NCBI GenBank assembly: GCA_021613535.1
Contig: CP075492.1
Coordinates: forward strand, 20,290,755 to 20,354,754
Direction: 5' to 3'
DNA from: Adineta vaga
Taxonomy: Eukaryota; Rotifera
DNA length: 64,000 bases
The notes under the pieces were generated by a model. That model saw only the letters and a list, made by a program, of their open reading frames with translations, ran no database searches and had not been told where the DNA came from. Positions 54,713-64,000 of the stretch are shown here, one piece after another; the stretch's first letter is position 1; the number at the start of each line of letters is the position of its first letter. Both the position numbers and the translations under genes were made by a program.

Positions 54713-57700
54713 ATGTTATTGAACATTAACTTTCGCAGACATCTGACACTACTTAGATCTTATCTACGCGAATTGAATCTATTTCAAAGTGGTATCAAAA
54801 ATGAATCTGTCATACGAAATGAACGTCGATCAACGCATCTCTATTTGATTCTTTCAATCATATCATTTATTATTATAGCATTCTACTATTCTATCGAATC
54901 TCGTGAAAACACGATTGTAATCAAATCACCTTCATTCGTCAAATATTCAAGTCTACCTAAAGGAGTATCCTTGCAATGTCCTTGCGCAACACTGGCGGTG
55001 AAGTACAAGCAATTCGTTGCCATTGAGCCTGTGTATCATGAATTATGTGAAAGTGACTTTATTTCTGAAAGATTTTTACAACAATTATTGGCTCTGTACA
55101 AGAAAACTTGGAATAACTCAATTCAAACTGATTTTCATCGAATAGCCATATTTCAATTTAAAACACTTGGTATATTTTGTCAATTGATACAAGAAACAAT
55201 CAAACATGCAGTTGAAACATTTCTGCAAACAGATTTTATTCAATCACATTTGCTTGCACAAGATTTTTTTCAGAATCATATTGAACTGTTATTAAGAGAT
55301 TTTGTCGCGTTGACTCCAAAAACATTTTTGAGAACATTAACATTTATTCAAGATATAACTGCACAAAATTTATTCATGACTGGTGCCTCAATAACAAGCG
55401 TCTTATCTTTTAGTAGGCGCAATCCAACTTTTAATGACTTTGGAAATTTGCCATTTCATGGAATAAATTATATATTCTCAGATAATTCTTCATGTCAATG
55501 TACAAGTTCAACTGCTAACAGTTGTATGGGTTTAGCAACATTCAAGAATGATTCTGTGCTTGGTTTTTACACAGGCTGTTATATGGTGAGTGCACTTCTC
55601 AAATCAACACTCGAAATACTTTATAATCAAACTATGATTGATAGTCTCACTAACTCATCGAACACTTTTCAAAAACTAAATTTATCTGCTTCAAATTCGA
55701 CAATTAAAACATTATTAACTCAAATGTTTATTATTCATTGGTCTAATAAAACATCTTTTGAACAATATTTTAATAATTGTGCATCAACTTCATGTCAATA
55801 TACAATCATTCAAGGTAACAGTTTCTTATTGATTGTAACATTATTAATTGGTCTGTATGGTGGTTTATCGTCCGTTCTAAGTATTATTTGTCCTATTATT
55901 ATTAAAGCAATATGGCCATTTATTCGAAAACTTATTGTCAGACGACGAAGAACAATTGCTACACAAGATACAAACAATGGAATTAGTAGAGGTAAATATA
56001 AATTAAACATTAAGTGTATAGACGGTTCAAAGATTAGTTATAATCGTTATCATGAAAAATGTTTAAAATAATCTTTGTAGAAATTGAACAACATCACAAA
56101 AAATTGTTCCATTCTATTTTTCAGAAACTTCCGTCAATGATCGTATAAAACAATTTTTTCAAGTTCTGAAACAAAAATTGATCGAATTAAATCTATTCAA
56201 AAGTATTCCTCCAACAGACGATATCAATATTCTTCAACAACAATACACTACGACACGACTTTATCTAATCTGTGTACTTTTAGCTGTAATTATTCTTACT
56301 GTTTTTACAGCAATGAGATTACCGAAAATTCGTGTTACTATTCGATCACCTTCATTAGAAGATTTTATTTATCTTTATGATCAATATCAATTATCACTCA
56401 ACTGTCCATGCAATCAAATATCAATAGAAAATCGATTAATTTCATATATCATGCCACATTATCATGAAGTTTGTTCCAGTAAATTTGTCACTTCTGCTTG
56501 GATCAACATTCAGTTTGTTCAAAATTCATCGAAATTATTATATACACATGATATTCGTTATCATTCTCAATTTTATTTTCAACTTTTATCAACATTATGT
56601 CGCATAGCAAATCAAACAGTTTATGATTCTCTAGAATCATTCTATCAAACTAAATTTATCTCAAATCAAGCGCTTAATTCTCAAACATTTGAAACACGTA
56701 TAAATATACTTGTAGAACAATTCAAAAAAACAGTACCTGAATCATTTGAACGCTCGTTGAATTTATTAACAGCAAACTTCGAAATCAATCAATTCGTTTC
56801 ATCCATGAACTCAATCGTCGCAAAATATGATCTAACAGTCAATGGCACATATATTCCTCAATTGGAAATGTATGTATACTATTGGTATAAGAAATCCAAA
56901 TGTAATCCAAATGAACTAGTCGGATTACACGACTGCTTGTGTATACCTATGGGATTTGATGAATGTCGTCGAGAAATCGTGATCAGTGAAGGTGAGACAA
57001 CACATGTTATTCCAGGCATGTATCAAGGATGGTTTCCTTTACAGTCACTTCTTATGTCAACATTGGAGTGTTTTTATAATCAAACATGTTTTCTTCAGAT
57101 CACAAAATTTATTAATTCAACATTATCATCAACCAATTTTTCTATCTTGAACGAACCATCATTTTTATTGACTAACGGTAAATATCAACAAATTGGTTCA
57201 TTAGCTAACAATCTCTTTATCCAATCGTGGAAGAATAGTAGTTCATTTCAATCCTATTTTAATCAATGTCAACCTGTAGAATGTTCATATACTTACTCAA
57301 GTCGATCAAGTCTTATTTCTATGATAACAATGACAATTAGCTTGATTGGTGGTTTCAATACTGCTCTACATCTATTCCTCCCATTTATCGTTCAATTGGT
57401 GACTAAAATTTGGAAATATTTCCAGCAACGACGAAGTAATATTATCATAGAACAAGAGACAAATTATTCAAGAATAAGTATGAAACTCTATTTTCAATTA
57501 TTATATAATAAAATCATCTATTGAAGGATTTTGTGATTGTTTTCATAATCTTGTTGCATCTGGCAAACGAAAGATCGTACAATTAAATCTTTTTCCTACA
57601 ATTCCAAGATCAAACGATCCCAAAATTATTCGCAGAAGTCAAAGAACAACTCGAGTATATTTAATTTTACTATTATCATCTTTATTCATTCTTATTCTTT

Positions 57701-58878
57701 ATACATTATTAAGACAAGAAACTTTTACAGAGATTATTCAAAATCCATCAGTATCAAAATATAGAGAATTATTCTCTCAATATTCTTTCAAATTGCAATG
57801 TCCTTGTAGTCGTATTGCAATTAAACACAATCAATTTATTTCTCAACTCGACCCACAATATCATCCGATTTGTCATAGTATATTTGTTTCTCCACGATGG
57901 TTAGAAAGTCTAATAGGCCCAAGTTTCTATGGTCTTTTAAGAATGTCTTATGGTGATGATTATCGAGCATTAATTCATGTACAATTTCAGACAATAGCAA
58001 AACTTTGTAAACTTTCTAAAATTATGTTGAATATATCAATATCACGTTTCGAACAGACGGATTTTTTTACAGCAAATGTTATCTCCAATGACGAATTCAA
58101 TCTTCGAATAGAATTATTAATAGAACAGTTTAAACAAACAACATTTAATCAATTTATGGAGACATTCAAATTAATTCAACTAATAAATCATGGAAATCAA
58201 TTAGCTACAGTGTTGAAGTCGAATTGGAATTTTATTTTCGAAAGATCTTCTGATCACAATGAAACTCCTAGTCTGCTAAAAGATATGTTGGCTGTACCAC
58301 AACAATACGGTGTAGAGAACTGTTCATGTGACGTGCAATCAAACTGTTCAAAGTATCCTGGTATTTACGTCGAGAATCCGAAGAAGCTATTCACCGAAAC
58401 GATACCAGGATTTCTCGTCGGATGTTTACCATTGAATGCTCTTCTTCAATCAAATTTAGATTGTCTTTTTAATGAAACATGTCTATCTATAATGCGAGCA
58501 TTTATTTTCTATGTTAATCCTATTCCATTCGAAGTCTTAAAGTATTCATCATTAGCAATCCCAAATACAACGATCGATACCATTCTGAATCAATTGTTTG
58601 TTTCCAATTGGTTGCAAAATACATCATTCGATCTTTATTTTAATCAATGTGCCCCTCAATTGTGTCAATATTCATATTTAATAGAATATAATACAGTTTA
58701 TGTTGCGACCACTTTGATTGCGCTCTTTGGTGGTCTAACTATTGGTCTACGTTTATTTGTGCATTATACAGCACTAATAATACACAAAATCGCTGACAAT
58801 CTTAAGAAAAAAAATCGAATCGTACCAAATATACATGAATCGGATATTACTCCAATTTCGACAACAACAAAAGTTCAG
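54713..58878 (+). CDS. Triple-module membrane protein (three paralogous TM-ectodomain-TM units)
   Basis: Three exons: 54713-55991, 56125-57477 and 57527-58878. The total is divisible by three (1328 codons) and intron phases match. Each exon encodes one module: a cytosolic helix ending in LNLF, a TM segment (YLILSIISFIIIAFYY; YLICVLLAVIILTVF; YLILLLSSLFILILYTLL), an ectodomain of about 330 residues starting xCPCxxxxIxxxxF...YHxxC with several Cys and N-glycosylation sites, a second TM (LLIVTLLIGLYGGLSSVLS and equivalents) and a basic cytosolic tail. No known family recognised. The first two introns have GGTAAAT...TTTTCAG and GTATGA...GAAG; the second (49 bp) is the weakest call, and three separate genes cannot be excluded. 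A donor at 58879 may splice on to the FG-GAP exons. Confidence 0.65.
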
Positions 58879-58913
58879 GTGAATATATTTTGTTAGATTT
58901 GACTTTTTGCACT

Positions 58914-60552
58914 ATGAAAGCGATTATGTCATATATCTTCGATGTCTTTTGCTTCGTTTTCTTGCAGTTATTGTCTGTAACTAGTGGTGAAGAAGAAAAT
59001 AGATTGTAAGTACAGTCAGATAAGCGACGTTTGTTACTCGAACTCTTTTGTGACTTTTTTTAACGACATAGAAAACACAAAGATCGAGTCATCGTAATTT
59101 GTATCGGTCTGCTCTCCGTAACAGCGTTAATTGTCACTTACATCATTTTACTTATATATCGGAAAGAACAACAAAATGTCACGATGTTCACGACACAAAC
59201 AACTCAAATAAGTACTGATAGTACAATAACAGTATCGATATCCACACCAGAAAGTACATTTTGATTCTAATATAAAAGAGATAACTATAGATTAATATTA
59301 GTTCTTTTAGATTCTTGTCATATGACTTTAAAATATCAATCTCATACGTATGAAACTGGTCTTCATCCTATGTCAATTGTTACTGGTGATTTTAATCGAG
59401 ATTCAATTGTAGATTTAGGTGTAACTAATTTTGAGTCTCATACTATAAGTATATTGTTGGGTAATATAAATGGAACATTTCAGACACAACATATCTTTTC
59501 GACAGGAGATGGATCCGGTCCGCAAGAAATAACAATTGGTGATTTTGATAATGATACATTCTTAGATTTAGGTAAGTGTTCGTGATTTCGTATTAGCTCT
59601 TTTTGGACAACAGATTTGTGTGTTCACATGATAAAATCACAAAGACAAAGAAATATTGTTCATTTAAAATTGATCTTTCTTGATTTTAGCTGTAACGTTA
59701 TCTATAAAAAAGAGAATTGTGATTTTCTTCGGTGCTCCAGAAAATAAATTATTTCACTCGCTCCCATACGATTTTCCTTGCTATGCTTATGACAATATAC
59801 CGGGTTTAATTGAAGCCAGTGATATGAATCATGATGGATTTGTTGATCTGATTTTTACTCAAAACACAAATATAACGCCTATTTCGAATAAACTGCTGCT
59901 TTTTTTAAATGATGGTAGTGGACGTCACTTTAAGAGTATAGATCATTATTGGAACTATCTTGTAGATCAGAATGATATAATTGCCATAGTTATCGGTGAT
60001 TTTAATAATGATGGAATAGAATCTGATATGGCTCTTTGTACCCATGATAGACGATTAATAACGATTTTATATAATTCCAGTAATTCAGATCATTATTCCA
60101 GACCTTCTCAAACTCTTCTGACGAATGAATATCCATCGAAAATGACCAAAGGAAAATTCAATGATGATGAAATAGATGATATAGTAATTATTTCTTTTCA
60201 CTCAAATACATTACAAGTTCAACTTAGTTTTGGAAATGGAAATTTTTTAACACAAATTTATCTTACAGATGTTTATCCAACATCTATTACAGTAATTAAT
60301 TTTAATGACGATAAAATTGATGATCTAGCTATATTACATTGTAATGGAGCGGTGAGCGTATTTCTCGGATTAAAGATCGGAATCTTTAATCGACATTATT
60401 TATCTTTCCAAAATTATACAACGATCAATGGCAAATGCGCTCAATCCTTGAGAGTAATTGATTTAAATCAAGATGGTAGAGACGATGTCGTTTTTGTTGA
60501 TCCAGAAATGAACGTTATTCGACTTTTATTAGGTTCACAATGTGATGAATAG
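58914..60552 (+). CDS. Membrane-anchored FG-GAP/VCBS repeat protein
   Basis: Stand-alone model: ATG 58914, exons 58914-59005, 59072-59253, 59311-59571 and 59690-60552, giving 465 aa with all phases consistent. A TM segment (VIVICIGLLSVTALIVTYIILLIY) is followed by a short Thr/Ser stalk. An ectodomain follows with about seven calcium-binding-type repeats: GDFNRDSIVDLGV, GDFDNDTFLDLAV, DMNHDGFVDLIF, GDFNNDGIESD, FNDDEIDDIVI, FNDDKIDDLAI, DLNQDGRDDVVF. These make an integrin-alpha-like beta-propeller. Alternative: exon 1 begins at 58968 after a strong TTTTCTTGCAG acceptor and is spliced in phase 0 to the upstream module gene, giving one protein of about 1775 aa; the membrane topology would fit. 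Confidence 0.75.
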
Positions 60553-61200
60553 ATGTGAATGTTGTTCGTCTATAGATGTTGTTATTTTTCTCGTTCTCTA
60601 AATATAATGTATATCTGTTATATTGAAATGTTTTTATTAACATATACATTTGAAAAAGAGATATTCTGCTAAAAATCGAGTTGTTACACAAAGGATCATT
60701 GTTGGATTTCGTGATATTGTTAAATGTTGTTTTAATATTCAATAACAAACAACTATATGAATAAAAGGAGACTACAATATTTGTATGTTCTTAATCCTCC
60801 GTCATTTTGAATCACAGATATAATTAGCGATAATTAGAATCTATGACGTTGCGAAAGAAGATTAGTATATATTGTTGATAAAAATGCTTTCGAAATAATT
60901 AACTGGTTAATGTATTATCATAGAATGATTTTAACAATAATTTCTAAAAACATAAGTCAACCAGGGTGGATGTCGGTGAATGTGAGAGAATAAGATATAT
61001 ACCCACACCCACACCCACACCCTTTTCTCTGCTCAATTATTTCATCTCAACTATATCTGTGTATATTCAAATCATTATAGCAAATCCATCATTATATTGA
61101 TAATCGTTGATAAGTAGATTACCTTTATTTCTAATGTAGAAGTACAAAAAATCCTTTGATAAACTTTGAATTTATTTTACATAAATTATTTCTGATAAAA
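60553..61200. other. Intergenic with short C-rich tract
   Basis: Includes ACCCACACCCACACCCACACCC at about 61001-61022. No gene. Confidence 0.5.
61001..61022 (+). repeat. Short telomere-like tract (C-rich on +)
   Basis: Perfect CCCACA units, the pure TGTGGG repeat type rather than the GAGGGT type. Confidence 0.7.
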
Positions 61201-61854
61201 ATGAAAACGTTCTCATTGAACTTATTAATAATTTCAACATTTTCATTATTAATTACTGGACAAAATGTTGAAGATTATTTGAAAAGAGAACGTTTTAGTA
61301 TATCTTCTTCACCATCAAATACAAAACTTCCTCGTGGAACTGTTCTTATGATTGCTTCGGCAGAAATGGATAATTGGTTTAATCTGAATGGTAAAGGTAT
61401 GGGTTAATATACTGGTTGGTATATTTGTGATGGAAGAAATGGAACACCAGATTTACGTGGTCGATTTGTAGTTGGAAGAGATATTTTCAATACTGGTTCT
61501 TCTTATCCAAATATGGGTATGAAAGGTGGATTAGAAAAAGTTACTCTAACTGTTGATGAAATGCCAACACATTCTCATACTTTTCAAGCGCAGACATCAG
61601 TTGCCGGTGCACATTATCATAATTATAATGATATAACTTATGCAGATGGATGTGATGTACCTTTTCCAACATATGGAGGAATTCGATCCGGTACATCAAA
61701 TAATCGAGCATGTCAAATAGCAAGAGTAACAGATACAGCAGGTTCTCATAGCCATTCGGTATCTGGAACTACAAGTAGTATTGGTGGAATTAAAGCTCAT
61801 GAAAATCATCCACCATATTATGTTATTGCTTATATTATTTATATTGGCGTTTGA
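61201..61854 (+). pseudogene. Secreted tail-collar-domain protein with one in-frame stop
   Basis: From ATG 61201 the first part has a clear signal peptide (MKTFSLNLLIISTFSLLITG) and an N-terminal half ending GTVLMIASAEMDNW. After a TAA at 61405-61407 the same frame continues with YTGWYICDGRNGTPDLRGRFVVG, the conserved core of phage tail-collar domains. A His-rich repeat follows (MPTHSHTF...AGAHYHNY...AGSHSHSV) and a PPYYVIAYIIYIG C-terminus, as in phage and bacterial collar proteins. Only one codon separates an intact gene from this one; no intron with good borders removes it. Tail-collar genes occur in animals mainly by horizontal transfer. Readthrough is possible but not supported by anything I see. 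Confidence 0.75.
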
Positions 61855-61993
61855 ATTTAAAAATTTTCATGAATTTTATTATTTAAAATTGCTTGTATCT
61901 TGTGTTTTTTTATAAATATATTTACAAGTTTACTTTATTCATATCGTTTACCTCAACAAAGGTCGGAATTGCATTTGTAAATGGTACCGTATT

Positions 61994-62045
61994 TGTGGGT
62001 GTGAGTTTGGATGAAGACTGAACACCCACACCCACACCCAAACTC
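61994..62045. repeat. Head-to-head telomere-like tracts
   Basis: TGTGGGTGTGAGTTTGG then, 14 bp later, AACACCCACACCCACACCC-AAACTC: G-rich and C-rich tracts face each other and form an inverted repeat. Confidence 0.6.
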
Positions 62046-62127
62046 TTCACTAGAAAACATACAATAGACGTTCGGCAATTAGTGATGGTCTCGACATGTA
62101 TTGAGAAAAATTGAACATTACTTATTG

Positions 62128-62310
62128 ATGGGAAGCTAGCACGACGGATTTATGTGAGCTCGGAATTCCTTCCATTATGGTTTGTAGGGGCGAAATCTAC
62201 GTGAGTGCTACGAAATACCTGTAGAACACATCACACAAGTCTCGCACCTAGAAATTTTAATGGAAGGAATTCCGAGTTCATCTAAATTCGCCGTGCTATC
62301 TTCACATCAA
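62128..62310. mobile_element. Short MITE-like hairpin element, about 180 bp
   Basis: TATTGATG..GAAGCTAGCACG pairs with CGTGCTATCTTC.CATCAATA, and GAGCTCGGAATTCCTTCCAT with ATGGAAGGAATTCCGAGTTC. The loop is about 70 bp. No coding potential. Confidence 0.65.
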
Positions 62311-62582
62311 TACTTCAGTTCAATCCTATCAATCAGTTTAAGTTCTTCAGAAAATAATAGGAATTACATATTGATATTTTATTTGAGTCTAATAATATTT
62401 CAGATATATTCAAAATTGAATCTCTAAATAAACTGGTGAATTATTTCGAATAGATATTATTTCTTATAGATAAATCACATAGAATGAAAAAGTAAGAGAG
62501 TTTTGAAAGAGAAAGTCATAAATTGTTGAATAAAGTAACCAATGAGCGTACATTTGCTGCTTAAAATTGAAATAAATGTTCC
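62311..62582. other. 3' flank of the FAD oxidase gene
   Basis: AT-rich, no feature. Confidence 0.4.
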
Positions 62583-64000
62583 TTATACGATAACTATAGA
62601 ATCCAACGAGTATTCCTTTGTTTCACCTAGACCAAACATATTTCGATAGTGACGATACCAATTACTTTGAAAACGTTCTTGTGGATCATAAAGTCGTTTA
62701 AGACGAAGAAATTCAGCAAATTGCGGATAGCAAGTTTCGATCTGTGAACGTGTGGCATATTTATGATAGGTTAAAAAATAACTTCCACCACGTGCAATAG
62801 CCATATCAATTAGACTACGAAACGTGTTAGCGGAATGTTCAATGCCGGCAGGTGTATGAGTGGTATTTATATTGAAAATAGTGCAGGCATAGGGTTGTTT
62901 AGCCCAAGGTAAGAAACTATCAGTATCTGTTTCAATCAACCGAATAGTTCCATAGACCATGTTAACATTATTAGCTCGGAAATATTCTCGAGCTTCGGTT
63001 AGAAAATCGGCCAGAGCAGAACGTGGAACATAAATTTCGGTGATAATTTCGCTGGCTTGTTCTCCTGTACCAAGTCGATGATCAAGTTCATGATGATAAT
63101 CATCAAGATAGATACTTAACTGATGAAGATCAGATGCATAAATTTGACCAGTCGTAGATAAATAATATTCTGTGTACTGTCGAAATGCCATAGCTTTATC
63201 AGCATGAGACAGATAAAAAAGTTCGTTCCAATGAGATTCGGTCAGCTCTTTTTGAACATCAGGTAATGGTGTATTTAAATCAACAGGTCGATAGCAAGAA
63301 AAGACACCTCGATATAAAAAATCATCAGATTTCTCATCGGTAGAAAATTGAAAATCACCGTAAAGAAATCCGTCTTGAATACGTTGTTGAAATGCTTCTT
63401 GTAATTTATCAACTGTAATCAACTCTACAATACGTTCCAATTTTCGTCGAGGTAATAAACGTAATATCACCGAATAAATTACCCCAAACAAACCATAACC
63501 TCCACCAACTAAACCAAACAACTCGACGTTTTCTTCACGACTACATGTAAGAAGTTTACCATCTGCATTAATTAATGTCAATGATTCGACATCAGAAATA
63601 AGAGGTTTCATCTTCAATCCTCGACCATGAGCATTACATGACAATGATCCACCAATAGACAATCGATCTGCACCTGTTTGCTTTTGAGCAATACTCCACT
63701 GTTCCGGCCAAGGGAGATCTTTTTGCGTTTCAACGAGATAATCAATTAATTTTGGCCATTGAATTCCTGCTTCAACTTCAATCAATCCTGTTGTCTTATC
63801 GAATTTCAATACTCGATTCATTTGAATTGTATCGATCAAGATTGTATCCGTACCAAATTGTTGACAACCCATAGCATGTCGACCTCCAGCGATGGAGATT
63901 GATTGATTATGTTCCGCAGCTCTTATAATAGTTTCATGAATAGCATCTGCTGAATCTACTTTGACAATTTCAGCTACCCTTGTATTATTTAATTGAGAAT
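62583..64000 (-). CDS. FAD-linked oxidase (FAD-binding type 4), N-terminus outside window
   Basis: The frame is open from the TAA-side end at 62583 to the right edge; 472 codons are seen. The FAD-binding part includes VAEIVKVDSADAIHETI, SISIAGGRHAMGCQQFG (the usual GGxHxxxG-type loop), VEAGIQWPKLIDYL, RLSIGGSLSCNAHGRG and LFGLVGGGYGLFGVI, the order found in PCMH-fold oxidases. The C-terminal YDPQERFQSNWYRHYRNMFG block is also typical. These enzymes oxidise alcohols, sugars or lactones with O2 or another acceptor. The substrate cannot be told. The nearest relatives I would expect are bacterial or fungal, so acquired origin is possible but not shown here. No intron in the part seen. Confidence 0.8.
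   Translation of the reverse strand, partial: SQLNNTRVAEIVKVDSADAIHETIIRAAEHNQSISIAGGRHAMGCQQFGTDTILIDTIQMNRVLKFDKTTGLIEVEAGIQWPKLIDYLVETQKDLPWPEQWSIAQKQTGADRLSIGGSLSCNAHGRGLKMKPLISDVESLTLINADGKLLTCSREENVELFGLVGGGYGLFGVIYSVILRLLPRRKLERIVELITVDKLQEAFQQRIQDGFLYGDFQFSTDEKSDDFLYRGVFSCYRPVDLNTPLPDVQKELTESHWNELFYLSHADKAMAFRQYTEYYLSTTGQIYASDLHQLSIYLDDYHHELDHRLGTGEQASEIITEIYVPRSALADFLTEAREYFRANNVNMVYGTIRLIETDTDSFLPWAKQPYACTIFNINTTHTPAGIEHSANTFRSLIDMAIARGGSYFLTYHKYATRSQIETCYPQFAEFLRLKRLYDPQERFQSNWYRHYRNMFGLGETKEYSLDSIVIV

Overview
The window looks like subtelomeric DNA of a bdelloid rotifer; the genus cannot be fixed from the sequence. Three things support this: AT-rich DNA with very short introns (about 50-70 bp); interstitial telomere-like tracts built from GAGGGTG/TGTGGG units on both strands; and several Athena-type Penelope-like reverse transcriptase (RT) genes, two hammerhead ribozymes next to C-rich tracts, and host-like genes lodged between telomeric tracts. 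This is the layout described for bdelloid Terminons.

Left part (1-9.5 kb): a minus-strand Terminon-like module holds two tandem paralogous units. Each unit is an upstream coiled-coil ORF overlapped by an RT-like ORF in the -1 frame. Both junctions carry a TTTTTTC heptamer, a 6-nt spacer and a 9-10 bp hairpin, the layout of a -1 ribosomal frameshift signal. Both RT-like proteins have lost the catalytic residues (FD to YE/ME, YIDD to YHQK/YHNK). The second unit is cut by telomeric repeats, followed by a 1.25-kb palindrome with tRNA-like segments, an arginine-rich ORF, and a tandem array of degenerate hammerhead-like units.

9.8-35 kb: host-like genes mixed with DNA transposons. Genes are an MddA/NnrU-type membrane methyltransferase, an intact sulfotransferase, an NHL-repeat protein, a Kelch pseudogene cut by a mariner, a sulfotransferase pseudogene cut by a DD41D element, a vWA pseudogene, and a large membrane-anchored Kelch protein (about 1158 aa after splicing). 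Mobile DNA includes a piggyBac with clear ends and three TA-flanked foldback elements.

35-54 kb: a 160-bp telomeric tract, an unknown ORF and an Athena RT with intact YIDD (minus), cut by a piggyBac that itself holds a hAT. A secreted mucin-like gene then ends at a splice donor capped by telomeric repeats. Next come a hammerhead, serial telomeric junctions, tRNA-like elements, an LTR retrotransposon fragment, and a second Athena RT with intact catalytic motifs (plus), split by a 1.94-kb inverted-repeat element.

54-64 kb: three tandem membrane modules that splice in frame with each other and with an FG-GAP/VCBS ectodomain, a tail-collar-domain gene with one stop codon, and an FAD-linked oxidase running off the right edge. 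The same boundary sequence, (A)TCTTGAGG, recurs at the inner edge of many telomeric tracts. It may be the template-encoded 3' end of these elements.
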